Translations under genes and position numbers: made by a program
NCBI RefSeq assembly: GCF_900120175.1
Contig: NZ_FQLF01000001.1
Coordinates: forward strand, 558,001 to 622,000
Length of the DNA stretch: 64,000 nt
From: Oceanicoccus sp. KOV_DT_Chl
GTDB taxonomy: Bacteria > Pseudomonadota > Gammaproteobacteria > Pseudomonadales > Dasaniaceae
Direction of reading: 5' to 3'
Shown: positions 18,148 through 27,491 of the stretch, in pieces
Layout: each line of letters begins with the position of its first letter
Position numbering within the stretch: the stretch's first letter is position 1
Notes under the pieces: model-generated
Seen by the model: only the letters and a program-made list of their open reading frames with translations
What the model was told of the DNA's origin: nothing
The model's database searches: none

Positions 18148-18911
18148 TGGACTATATCAGCATTGCAGAGGCCATCCCTTTACCTGGCTTGCGACTGGTG
18201 TTAACTGCCGGGGCTCCCAACCCCTGGGGAGAGTCAGCTAAAGCGATTTTACAATTAAAAAATATTGATTTTACTGCGGTTGCCCAAGAGGCCGCGGGTG
18301 AAAATGCTGACTTGCAGCAATGGACCGGCCAAACCTCAGCGCCAGTGGCGGTGTTTAATGATGAAACTGCGCGCACCCAGTCAGTCGATATTATATTTCT
18401 CGCAGAGCGAATTAATCCTGAGCCGGCATTAATTCCTGCCGAGCCTGTCGTGCGCAGTCAAATGTTCGGTTTGATCAGAGAAATAATTGGCGAGCAGGGA
18501 TTCGCCTGGAATCGACGGCTGCTCATGTTACACCCGATGATGCAGCATCCCGAAGGTAAGCAATTTGTTAGCCGTTTGGCTGAAAAGTATGGTTATAGTG
18601 CCGCCAATGCTGAACAAGCCGCTCAAAAGTGTGTGGATATTCTTGCGCTATTATCGGAGCAGTTACTGAGCCAGCAACGGCAAGGTAGCCGGTATTTTCT
18701 GGGTGATAGCTTAACTGCTCTGGATGTATATTGGGCAAATTTTGCCGCAATGTTAAAGCCATTGCCACCGGAACAAAGTGCTATGGATGCGGGTATGCGC
18801 CATGCCTACGAAACCTTAGACCCTGTTATTGCTGAAAACTATGATCCGATACTGCTACAGCATCGTGATTTTATCTATCAACAACATTTAACCCTACCGC
18901 TGGATTTTTAA
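18147..18911 (+). CDS. Glutathione S-transferase-like protein
   Basis: A 254-residue protein with a weak thioredoxin-like N-terminal part (LVLTAGAPNPWGESAKAILQLKNIDF, then SAPVAVFNDE) and a helical C-terminal domain with FLGDSLTALDVYWANF (near 190-205), the usual position of the GST N-capping box motif. A catalytic Ser, Cys or Tyr at the N-terminus is not clear, so it may bind glutathione or a substrate without classic transferase activity. ATG 18147 overlaps the amidohydrolase stop by one base; AAGGAA is upstream. Co-transcribed with the SDR, amidohydrolase and SnoaL-like genes. Confidence 0.75.
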   Translation: MDYISIAEAIPLPGLRLVLTAGAPNPWGESAKAILQLKNIDFTAVAQEAAGENADLQQWTGQTSAPVAVFNDETARTQSVDIIFLAERINPEPALIPAEPVVRSQMFGLIREIIGEQGFAWNRRLLMLHPMMQHPEGKQFVSRLAEKYGYSAANAEQAAQKCVDILALLSEQLLSQQRQGSRYFLGDSLTALDVYWANFAAMLKPLPPEQSAMDAGMRHAYETLDPVIAENYDPILLQHRDFIYQQHLTLPLDF

Positions 18912-18921
18912 TGAGGCTCCC

Positions 18922-19365
18922 ATGACTTTATCGTTACAGGAAATGTCCGATCGCTTTGAAATACAAGATTTGCTTTATCATTACGCTGATATTATTGACC
19001 AGAAAAAATTTGATCAATTGCGTGATGTCTTCACCGAGGATGCCTTTATTGACTATAGTGTCTACGGCGGCGCCAAGGGTAACAGGGAGGAGATTATTGC
19101 CTTTTTAAAAGAGGCGATGACTATTTTCCCCAATACTCACCATATGAACGCCAATGTACAAATTACGGTTGATGGTGATGTTGGTACCGGGCGGGTGATG
19201 TGTTTTAATCCGCAGGAAATGAATTTGGGTGAGACCACTGAAACTTTTATGCTGGGCCTATGGTATGTTGATAAATACCAGCGCACTGAAGCCGGTTGGC
19301 GAATGAGTGAGCGGGTTGAAGAAAAGTGTTGGAAGTTTAACGTGCCGGATTTTATGAATATCTAA
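18922..19365 (+). CDS. SnoaL-like / NTF2-fold protein
   Basis: A 147-residue cone-shaped NTF2-fold protein of the SnoaL-like type: DRFEIQDLLYHYADIIDQKKFDQLRDVFTEDAFIDY occupies about 10-45, followed by THHMNANVQITVDGD and ending ERVEEKCWKFNV. The fold is used by polyketide cyclases, ketosteroid isomerases, dehydratases and hydroxylating-dioxygenase small subunits, so the exact reaction is open. The Tyr/Asp/His residues typical of catalytic members are present but not decisive. GAGG lies 5 bases before ATG. It is 10 bases after the GST-like gene, in the same unit. Confidence 0.82.
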   Translation: MTLSLQEMSDRFEIQDLLYHYADIIDQKKFDQLRDVFTEDAFIDYSVYGGAKGNREEIIAFLKEAMTIFPNTHHMNANVQITVDGDVGTGRVMCFNPQEMNLGETTETFMLGLWYVDKYQRTEAGWRMSERVEEKCWKFNVPDFMNI

Positions 19366-19385
19366 TTAAGTGAGTGGGGTAAACC

Positions 19386-19813
19386 ATGAATATTGTAAAA
19401 CTTATAATAACTTGTGTCGGCGTGATGGGATTAATTCATCCGGTGTTGGCGGAAATGCCGCGCAGCAGTGCGCCGGAACAGGCTAAGGTTTATATTATCA
19501 GCCTGCTGACGGTGCAGTAATCGACTCTCGCACGTTTACCGTCAAGTTTGGATTAAGTGGCATGGGAGTTGCCCCGGCAGGGGTGGATACGCCGAATACC
19601 GGTCACCATCACTTATTGGTCGATAGCAAATCGCTGCCAGCAGCAAATCAGCCTATGGGTGGTGATGTAAAACACTTTGGCGGTGGGCAAACGGAGACGG
19701 AGTTGACGTTGGAGCCGGGCACTCATACCTTGCAACTAATTCTCGGGGATAAAAATCATGTGCCGCATAACCCTGTGGTAGTCTCTAAAAAAATTACTAT
19801 CACGGTTAAATAG
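19386..19813 (+). CDS. Exported DUF4399 protein, frame broken by one missing base
   Basis: About 142 residues after correction. ATG 19386 opens a signal peptide (KLIITCVGVMGLIHPVLA), then a short linker and KVYIIS. The frame then ends at TAA 19518-19520. Adding one C to the CC near 19501 gives IISPADGAVIDSR and joins the body read from about 19504 on. That body contains the DUF4399 signature GHHHLLVD (about residue 80) and the closing VPHNPVVVSKKITITV. DUF4399 proteins are small periplasmic or secreted beta proteins of unknown role. It lies 20 bases after the SnoaL-like gene and 14 before a GST gene. Confidence 0.83.
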
Positions 19814-19827
19814 GAAGTACTGAAGAC

Positions 19828-20601
19828 GTGTCTGAAGAACTGAAGCTATATGGTTTTGATTGTCCTTTTGTCGAGCGCACCAGGTTGTTGCTAGCGTTAA
19901 AGCAGCTGGATTACGAATATACGCGTATGCAGGATTTCAACCCAGCGCCTGATTGGTTTTTAGCATTAAACCCACTAGGGAAAGTGCCCGTATTGATTCA
20001 TCGTGAGCAAGCGATCTATGAATCAGCCATTATTAATGAGTATCTTGAAGATTGTTTTCCCAAGCCTACGGCCTTCTCTAAAGACCCCGCTGCAAAAGCC
20101 CTAGCCAGAATTCTTATTGATTACTGCGGTAAAAGTTTTGTGCCAGCGATGTTTGGCCTATTGATGAATCGTGAGCAAGCTAATGCTGAAGCCGTGATGA
20201 CTGCTAGTTTAGAGAGTTGGCGTTGGTTAAATACTTTTTTAGTTCAGCATAACCGCAAGGGGATTTTGCTTTAGGTGATACCTTTGGCATGGCCGATTTA
20301 AGTTACTTGCCATTTTTTACCCGGTATAGCGCTGTTGCCTACTTCCGACATTTTGAATTACCTGCGACGAGTGAATTCAGTCGCGTGCGCCGCTGGCGTG
20401 ATGCTTGTTGTGATCATCCTCTCCGCTTTATCGCTGATGATGCCAGAGCAACATGTGATTAAGTTGTACTATAGCCATTCGCAAGGTTGGGGGGCTGGGC
20501 GCTTACCACCCAAGGGGATGGAAAATTCCCTTGACCCATCTATTCCTTATGATGAAAGACCCATGCCACCCAGACCCGATAAGCAATACTGGTTAAGTTA
20601 A
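19828..20601 (+). CDS. Glutathione S-transferase, frame broken once and probably twice
   Basis: The N-terminal thioredoxin-like domain reads KLYGFDCPFVERTRLLLALK with NPLGKVPVLIHREQAIYESAIINEYLE (about 50-75), a standard GST. The frame stops at TAG 20272-20274. One extra G in the G4 run near 20265 restores DFALGDTFGMADLSYLPFF, the helical domain and its N-capping motif, up to TAA 20460-20462. A second shift near 20440 would link DD to PEQHVIKLYYSHSQGWGAGRL and end at 20601. That tail reads like real protein, so I give the span to 20601. The start is GTG 19828 with GAAG upstream. Its end is 5 bases from the convergent carboxyltransferase gene. Confidence 0.75.
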
Positions 20602-20606
20602 CACAG

Positions 20607-22101
20607 CTAAGTTTTTCTGTTAGCTGCCAATTTTAAACCTTGTAGCAAGGCGTTGCGCATCTCTCTTGGGTCGATAATTTCATCGTAAGCCATGGTGTCG
20701 CCAGTTGACCATGAACCCGACACTTCAGCTTCAGCTAATTGTTTGGCAGTTTCTGTATCGACGTTGGCGGCGTTACCCCCCCTAAAGCCGGAATGCCCCC
20801 TAGCGTAATACCGGGTAATGCCAGCGTGAGTGTTTGCTTGTCAAAGGGGTTCATAGCCATTAACGAACTGCCAAAACCAAACGCTTTGCGTAAGGTAACG
20901 TGTAGTTTTGGCGAGCTTAGTTTGGCCTGAGCTTGATACATTTTTGCCGCGGATTTTAAGGTGCCATCCCGCTCTGCTTTAGTGCCGGACATAATGCCGG
21001 GGTTGTCGGCTAGAAACAGTACCGGTAGCTGAAAGTTACCAGCAAGGGTGAGAAAATGAGTAGCTTTATCAGCTGCCTCGTGGGTAATCGAGCCAGCATA
21101 AACCATTGGTTGATTGGCCACTATCGCGATGGCATGGCCACCTAATCGAGCCAAGCCAGTGACCATTGATTTACCAAAGCCGGGTTGAAATTCTAAAAAC
21201 GCCTTAGCGTCTACTAGTTCGTCAATCACTTTGTGAATGTCATAGGGTTGCTGGGTATTCCGTGGAATAATCGATAAAATAGTCATTAACGCACGTGGGT
21301 TTTGGTCAGTAGTATGGGGGAGAACAGGGGGCGATTGCTGGTTGTTTTGTGGTAAATAACCTAGGTATTCCTGAATCAATTGACAGGCTGTTTGCTCATC
21401 CTTAACCACATTATGAGCGACGCCGGAGATGCTGGCATGCATCGCCGCAGAGCCTAATTCTTCTTTGCTAACCTGTTCGCCCATAGCGGCAGCTACCAGT
21501 GGTGGGCCAGCCGAGAAAAGAGTAGCTTGTTCCAGCATGACGACAAAATCCATCATGACTCCGCTTAAAGCGCCATGCCCTGCAGAGGAGCCAAACACTA
21601 AGGCGATGGTGGGTACTTTGCCGATAAGTTGCGCTAATTCAATTAAGTCACTGGGGGCATAAGGGTGGCGTTCCAGAGAGTTACTACTCGTGCTCCCGCC
21701 CCATCTAACATTAATATATAGGGGACTTTTTCCTGTGCGGCCAAGCGTGCCAAGCGTACTCGTTTGGCGTTGGTGCCGTGACCTATAGAGCCACCTTTAC
21801 TGGTGAAATCTTCGGCGGCAATTACGACACTACGGCCGTTGATACTCGCAAGGCCGCCTATTAGCGCGTCGGCGGCTACGGTGGCTTCACCGTTATAGCT
21901 CATGCCGCCGACCAGCGTGCCTAATTCCATAAAGCTATTTTTATCTACTAACAGCTCGATGAGTTGGCGGGCATTTAGCCTGCCACTATTACTGCGTTTG
22001 CTCAGTTTATCCTGTCCGCCCATGGCTTGCGCAGTCGATTTTCGATGTTGAAATTCTACTATGAGATCTTGCCATTCAGCGGGAATTTTCTCGTCGCTCA
22101 T
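20607..22101 (-). CDS. Acyl-CoA carboxylase carboxyltransferase subunit, frame broken twice
   Basis: About 498 residues after two single-base restorations. The carboxyltransferase (crotonase-fold) halves are clear: DALIGGLASINGRSVVIAAEDFTSKGGSIG, GKVPTIALVFGSSAGHGALS, then in the C-terminal half TGLARLGGHAIAIVANQP, LFLADNPGIMSGTKAE and AFGFGSSLMAMNPF. The first shift is near 21680, where an A run (minus strand) loses a base before NSLERHPYAPSDLIEL. The second is in the C7 run at 20776-20782, after which the true end reads NAANVDTETAKQLAEAEVSGSW and stops at 20607. It would carboxylate an acyl-CoA made by the ligase encoded 16 bases upstream. No partner biotin carboxylase is adjacent. Confidence 0.85.
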
Positions 22102-22117
22102 TAATAGTTCACCAGTA

Positions 22118-23820
22118 TTATTGTTCTGCGAGATAGTCTTCACGAATTTGTTTTTTTAAAATTTTTCCAGAGGCATTGCGCGGTAAGGGTTGCTCGCTGA
22201 AAATGACACTGCCGGGGACTTTGAAGCCCGCCATTCGCTCTTTCACAAATAGTTTAATTTCATCGGCGCTGCATTTAGAGCCAGGTTTGCAAGTGATGGC
22301 TGCAGTAACCTGTTCACCATGAACTGAATCAGGCACGCTGAATACGGCTACTTCCCAAACGGCAGGGTGATCATAAAGGCAGTTTTCAACTTCAACGGCT
22401 GAAATATTTTCTCCGCCGCGAATAATAATGTCTTTGGCTCTGTCGACTAAAAAAATAAAATTGTCGGTATCTACATACCCAATATCGCCTGTTCGCAGCC
22501 AGCCGTTGACAAATGTGTCTGCAGTAGCTTGTGGATTATTCCAATAACCTTGTGCGACTGTTGCGCTTCGGGTCCAGATTTCCCAGTGCTACCTGGTGCT
22601 AATTCGTTGCCCTCTTCGTCGCAGGTTTTAACATCGACGATGGGTGAAATAATTCCTGACGTTTTTGGTTTGTGATAAAACGGCTCGCCGGTACAGGTGG
22701 CGCAGGTGGCATTGTTTTCTGTCATGCCATAACCCGTTCCGGGGTAAGCAGCAGTCATTTTTTTATTGACCAGCTCAGTAAAGCGGTCAGGTGTGGCGGC
22801 GCCACCACTACCTAGCGCAAATAAGCTGGAGGTATCATATTTTTCATAATCGGGATGGTCTAATACATCCATGACCATAGTGGGTGCGGCACTAAGGGTA
22901 GTGATTTTTTCCCGCTCAATGATTTTTAATGCTTCTGTGGCATCCCATTTATGCATCATTACTATTTTTCGACCGCCGCGCAGTGAGAGTAAAAACATGG
23001 CGTATAAACCGGATACATGAAAGAGCGGTACTGCCAGTAAGGCGTTGGGTGGATTGCCGCTACTCATCATGGTTTCAATCGCTTTGGGGTTTACCATGGC
23101 GGAGCTAATGGCGGAAAATTCAAAGTTGTATAAGGTTTGAATAATATTGCGGTGACTACTTAGTGCGCCTTTGGGTTTACCAGTAGTACCGGAGGTATAA
23201 AGAATCTGGATGGGGTCTTCGCCGCCAACATCAAAGGCCGGTAGCGCCACGTTGTCAGCGTTAGCTAAAAATTGTTCCAGTGTTTCAGCTTGCGGATTGT
23301 CAAGCGGTTGTTCGCTACGAACAACGACTGCTTTGATTGAGAGTGTAGCGAGATCGTCAGCGATAAAATCATAGCGTTGTTGGTCACAAAAAACGACAGT
23401 AGCGCCGGCGTCGCTTAAACCGTACGCCAGCTCATCTTTTTGTCCCCAGCTATTAAGGGGTACCACAATAGCACCTAAAGAAACTACTGCGGCATAACTT
23501 GTCATCCATTCCGGGAAGTTACGCATGGCAATGGCAATGCGGTCGCCTGGTTTTACTTGATAACGATTGACTAATTGATAGCCAATACTATCGACTTGCT
23601 GAAAGAAGCGATTGAAACTCCATTCATCGCCGTTGTAATTGATAAATACTGCGTCACCATGCGCGCGGGCAACATCCAGTAGGGCTTTTACACTATTTGG
23701 AGTCTGCTCATAAACCCGATAGCTTTGGCCCGAGAGTTCCCGCTCTACAATGTGGTAAGGCGCGCCTGCCTGGGTGAGTTGAGTAATCGAGGTATTAATG
23801 GATTCAATAAGTGATGTCAT
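22118..23820 (-). CDS. Acyl-CoA synthetase / AMP-dependent ligase, frame broken once
   Basis: About 567 residues after correction. Adenylate-forming motifs are present: ILYTSGTTGKPKGALSSH (A3, about 225), GTGYGMTENN (A5), then, in the corrected frame, GEIWTRSATVAQGYW, GWLRTGDIGYVD (A7/A8) and the C-terminal lysine motif NASGKILKKQIRE. The frame leaves the true one near 22583, where a G run (CCC on the plus strand) lacks one base before EIWTRS. The enzyme activates a carboxylic acid with ATP and CoA; chain or ring specificity cannot be read. ATG 23820 is chosen over an upstream TTG at 23856, neither with a strong ribosome site. Likely co-transcribed with the carboxyltransferase. Confidence 0.87.
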
Positions 23821-24022
23821 AAGTTTAGGTGTTTGGGAAGAGAATTGATGATGCAACGTATGTTGCGCGGAGTAGCTATTATAGGGGCAAGGTAGAAGCG
23901 GTAAAATTAAAATAAATGTAATTCAAACAGGTGATGTTCCGCTTGTCAGCAACTGTTATCGTGTTGATGATCATCCGGATTATAGTGATCCCGGTAAGTA
24001 AATGCGCAATCAGGAGTTCGAC

Positions 24023-24783
24023 ATGTCATTTTTCCCCCATCGTTTTGATAATAAAGTGGTACTCATTACCGGTGCGGCCTCCGGCATAGGTCGGGCCAGT
24101 GCTGTGCGTATTGCGCAGGAGGGGGGCAGGGTAATGCTGGCGGATATTGATGAAGCCGGTATGGAGGCAACGGCAACACTCATTGCTAATCCTGAGCAGG
24201 TAGCCATGACTCGGTTGGATGTCACCAGCGCTGAGCAGTGCCGGCAAGCGGTAACCAGCACTATAAGCCAGTGGGGACGGTTGGATGTATTGTGCAATAT
24301 CGCTGGTATTGCGATGGCAAAACATTTTCAAGCAGTGACTGAGGATGATTGGCACCGCATGCGCAGTATCAATCTGGATAGTGTATTTTTTATGAGCCAG
24401 GCAGCGATTGCACATTTGATTGAGAGTAATGGCAATATCGTTAATATGGCTTCCTCAGCGGCGTTAGTCGGACAAATTTATAATGCAGGTTATTGTGCGA
24501 CAAAAGGTGCGGTGGTGATGTTATCAAAATCGATGGCGGTGGAGTTTGCTGATCGTGGTGTGCGGGTTAATGCAATTTGTCCGGGGGCGTGCAAACACCG
24601 TTAGTAGAGAAGTTTGTCATGCCGGAGGAGGCTAATATCGATATGTTTATGCGGATGATGCCATTAATGGATATGGCGCAGGCGGAGGAGATTGCAGCAT
24701 CAGTGGCGTATCTGGCTTCGGATGAAGCCAGATATATTACGGGAACTACCTTGGCGATCGACGGCGGTCAGACGGCCAATTAA
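24023..24783 (+). CDS. SDR family oxidoreductase, frame broken once
   Basis: About 253 residues after correction. Motifs of a classical SDR are present: TGAASGIGRAS (about 17-27), CNIAGIA (NAG variant, about 92), the catalytic Ser in MASSAALVG and YCATKGAVV with Tyr and Lys near 155-159. The frame ends at TAG 24602-24604 after NAICPG; adding one G to the G5 run near 24592 gives NAICPGGVQTPLVEKF and leads to the standard C-terminus YITGTTLAIDGGQ. CAGGAG at 24011-24016 supports ATG 24023 instead of 24002. It is divergent from the acyl-CoA ligase gene and convergent with a MarR gene, so it probably belongs to the same regulated island. Confidence 0.88.
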
Positions 24784-24797
24784 TGCTTGCTGATAAT

Positions 24798-25310
24798 TCA
24801 GGCAGCATTACTTTGTGGATCGGCTGTTTTGTTCCAGGATTCTGGCAAGTAATTGATACCAAGTGCGGCAACTGATTTGCGTAATACTTTTTCCAGATCA
24901 AGGATGCCGTCATAGCCAAGAGCTGCGGTATATTCAGCAATCACTTCATCGACGATTTCCATGCTGTCATTGACCAGCGTTGTGCCCATTTCAGTGAGTT
25001 CGATGATTTTGGCGCGTTTGTCACTCTCATCAACATGGCGTTTTACGTAGCCGACACGTTCCATTTCTTTCACCAGCTTGCCCATCGCTTGTTGGGTGAT
25101 GCCGGCGCGTTCGGCCAGTTCGGTGAGTCTGACGGCTTCAAAACCCAGATTGGAAAATAATGAGGAGTGGGAACGGCGTATTTTGGTATGACCGCGCTGG
25201 TGGCATTTTTGCAGGGTTCTGCGTTCAAAATCTTTAGCGAGCTCTACCAGTAGTCTGCTGAGATTATTAGATAGTTTATAGGCGGCATCAATTTTAGGTA
25301 ATGAAGTCAT
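24798..25310 (-). CDS. MarR family transcriptional regulator
   Basis: About 170 residues with a winged-helix MarR domain. The recognition region reads AVRLTELAERAGITQQAMGKLVKEMERVGYVKRH (about 55-88), followed by the wing DESDKRAKIIELTEMG. MarR regulators usually repress catabolic or efflux genes and release DNA on binding phenolic or acyl-CoA ligands. It is divergent from a SnoaL-like gene and a thioesterase gene, and perfect inverted repeats lie between them (25368-25403), so autoregulation and control of the thioesterase unit is likely. I chose ATG 25310; an in-frame GTG at 25319 is possible. Confidence 0.88.
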   Translation of the reverse strand: MTSLPKIDAAYKLSNNLSRLLVELAKDFERRTLQKCHQRGHTKIRRSHSSLFSNLGFEAVRLTELAERAGITQQAMGKLVKEMERVGYVKRHVDESDKRAKIIELTEMGTTLVNDSMEIVDEVIAEYTAALGYDGILDLEKVLRKSVAALGINYLPESWNKTADPQSNAA

Positions 25311-25367
25311 AAGCAGCACTCAGTTGTGATTATTTTTAGCATGCAGCCCAATCTTTGACGGCATGAG

Positions 25368-25403
25368 TATAAATACGTAGTGAATAGGTATTTATACGTA
25401 TAC
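25368..25403. promoter_or_regulatory. Candidate MarR operator: two palindromes in the divergent promoter region
   Basis: TATAAATAC (25368-25376) is perfectly inverted as GTATTTATA (25388-25396) with an 11-base spacer. The overlapping TATACGTATA (25393-25402) is a perfect 10-bp palindrome. They lie 58 bases upstream of the MarR start and about 85 bases before the SnoaL-like gene, where an operator would be expected. That the MarR protein binds here is inference. Confidence 0.5.
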
Positions 25404-25487
25404 GTTAGTACATTAACCAATGATTACAACAAAGTCGAGTTTTGTTATAACAATATTTTATTAGCAGCTAATTGGTAAGCTATTGAT

Positions 25488-26000
25488 ATGAAAGATAAAA
25501 ATGACTCAGGGCTACAGGAGCTACTCAGCAAGCAGGCTATTTATGAGTTGCAGTGTCGTTATTGTCGGGGCATTGATCGCATGGATCAGGCACTGGTCCG
25601 TAGCTGTTATCACCCGGATGCCACTGATGAGCACGGTAGTTTTAGTGGTGGGGTAGAGGATTAACTCCAGTGGTGTTGGCGGTTATTGAATAAATATTCG
25701 ATGAGTATGCACTATGTGGCCAACTGCCTGGTTGAGCTAAAAGACAATAGGGCTGTGGCTGAAACTTATGGTACTGCGGTGCATCAGGGTTTGACTGATC
25801 AGCCCGAAACCAATTTAACCGTAGGTTTTCGTTTTATCGATACTTTAGAATGTCGCGCCGGTGAATGGAAAATCCTGCATCGGGTGGCGACCACCGAGTG
25901 GGTCAAAAGGAATTTACCCGAGCAGCAGTGGCCAATCCCTGCTCAATTGCGTCGCGGTAGTCGCGATCGACAAGACCCCATTTATAAAGCATGGGATTAA
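25488..26000 (+). pseudogene. SnoaL-like/NTF2-fold protein interrupted by an in-frame stop
   Basis: From ATG 25488 the frame reads as a SnoaL_4-type protein (QAIYELQCRYCRGIDRMDQALVRSCYHPDATDEHG) but hits TAA at 25662-25664. The same frame, with no shift, continues LQWCWRLLNKYSMSMHYVANCLVEL and ends at 26000 with KILHRVATTEWVKR, a normal family C-terminus. Full length would be 170 residues. Unlike the other broken genes here this needs a base substitution, not an added base (for example a phenylalanine or serine codon in place of TAA). It could be a real nonsense mutation or a sequencing substitution. It is divergent from the MarR gene and followed by a thioesterase gene 39 bases on. Confidence 0.75.
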
Positions 26001-26039
26001 ACGCCTGTGGCAATAGCCTTAATTTAGTAGAGACAAGCT

Positions 26040-26432
26040 ATGACTGACCCCGCCAAAACAATGGTAAGCCCCTATATTGATTATCTGGGTATTAAAATTA
26101 TTCATATGGAGAATGGTATCGCTGAAATGGAATTGGAGCTGACAGATGATTTTAAAAACAGCGGTGGTATGGCTCATGGAGGAGTGTTAGCCAGTTTGGC
26201 GGATAGCGCAGCGGGCTCGGCAGCCTTCACCATTGTGCCTGCCAATCAAATTGCAGTCACCACGGATTTCACTATGACCTGTTTGCGTTCAACGGTTAGT
26301 GGCACTTTGTATGCGCGGGCAGAAATGATTCATACCGGTAAGCGCTTTATGCGTGCTGAGGTGAAAATTCGCAGCGCCAGGGATTTGTTGGTTACGGCTG
26401 GCGTCTCTTTTATGGTAGTGGAGCGGCGCTAA
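26040..26432 (+). CDS. PaaI-family hotdog thioesterase
   Basis: A 130-residue single-hotdog protein. The PaaI signature GGMAHGGVLASLADSAAGSAA (about 41-61) contains the HGG turn and the Asp of the active-site helix. The central strand VTTDFTMTCLRS and the closing TAGVSFMVV fit. Family members hydrolyse phenylacetyl-CoA-like and other acyl-CoA thioesters, rescuing CoA from dead-end intermediates. It follows the broken SnoaL-like gene and is probably in the MarR-controlled unit. Its stop lies 34 bases from the convergent murI stop. Confidence 0.88.
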   Translation: MTDPAKTMVSPYIDYLGIKIIHMENGIAEMELELTDDFKNSGGMAHGGVLASLADSAAGSAAFTIVPANQIAVTTDFTMTCLRSTVSGTLYARAEMIHTGKRFMRAEVKIRSARDLLVTAGVSFMVVERR

Positions 26433-26466
26433 ATTATGTTAGCTCTGATGCGGGTTACAGTAATCT

Positions 26467-27294
26467 TTAAAGTCCGTTGATTTGTTCAAAGCCATAGTTT
26501 TTGAATGTCTGGCGCAAATTATCCGGTACTGAGCCGTTTTCAGTGAGCAGCGCAATATCGCCAGCAGGTGTTGCCGACGTCTGGCTTTTTTGCGTGCTAG
26601 CTTCAGTGGCAGCAGTTTGGCGTAATTGCAGTACCCGCCGGGCAATCGCCTCACCGGAATCAATCCAGTATTTAATGTGTGGTAGCGCTGTAGCTAGTTC
26701 ATTTTTGACCAGTGGGAAATGCGTGCAGGCGAGTACCACAGTATCGGCCTGCGGCCAGAGCGGGTGTTGGGCAAAAGGTTCTAACACTTGCTGATAAGCG
26801 GCAAGCGCAATCTTTTCCCCCGCTAATTTTTGTTCGACCAGTTGCACGAGTTTATTGGTTCCCAGGCGGATAACGTCGCAATCTATGGCAAAGTCATTAA
26901 TTAGTTCGTCGGTGTAATCCCGGGCAATGGTGCCCGGGGTGGCTAGTAGGCCGATGACTTTGGATTCGCTGTGAAGAGCCGCAGGTTTGATAGCGGGTAC
27001 CACTCCGACAATAGGCATGCTGAATTGCGCGCGTAAATGCGGTAGTACCAACGTGCTGGCGGAGTTACAGGCAATGACCACTATATCCGGTTGCTGTTGT
27101 GCAATGGCTTTAGCAACGACCTCAAGCACCCGATTAATGAGCACTGATTCATCAAGCAAGCCGTAGGGGTGCATGGCATTATCAGCGAGGTAGCAAATAG
27201 ATGCCTGCGGTAATTGCTGGCGGAGATGCCCAATAATACTGAGCCCACCGACACCGGAATCAAACACCAGAATGTGATCGTTAGAAGCCTGCAT
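26467..27294 (-). CDS. murI: Glutamate racemase
   Basis: A 275-residue glutamate racemase, which makes D-glutamate for peptidoglycan. The paired catalytic cysteines are in VIACNSAST (about 73-81) and VLACTHFPLV (about 188-197). The N-terminal FDSGVGGLSII and YLADNAMHPYG segments are diagnostic; the more usual YxxDxxxxPYG is slightly altered (ADNAMHPYG). A serine/threonine-rich insertion near the C-terminus (AATEASTQKSQTSAT) is not typical. It is divergent from the exonuclease III gene. Confidence 0.95.
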   Translation of the reverse strand: MQASNDHILVFDSGVGGLSIIGHLRQQLPQASICYLADNAMHPYGLLDESVLINRVLEVVAKAIAQQQPDIVVIACNSASTLVLPHLRAQFSMPIVGVVPAIKPAALHSESKVIGLLATPGTIARDYTDELINDFAIDCDVIRLGTNKLVQLVEQKLAGEKIALAAYQQVLEPFAQHPLWPQADTVVLACTHFPLVKNELATALPHIKYWIDSGEAIARRVLQLRQTAATEASTQKSQTSATPAGDIALLTENGSVPDNLRQTFKNYGFEQINGL

Positions 27295-27491
27295 TTTTTT
27301 ATATTAAATTAGAAAGTGTAGGTGCAGCTATGATAGCGATTAGTTTTCGAATGTCCTAATTAGAATGTCATTGGCTGAATTAGACTGGATGCCAACCGGT
27401 AATTATTTTCGTGTAGAATCACCGGCTTATTTATCATCAGAACTTTTTTGTCACCAGCTTATTAATTGACCAGCAGGAAATAGTAGAACTC

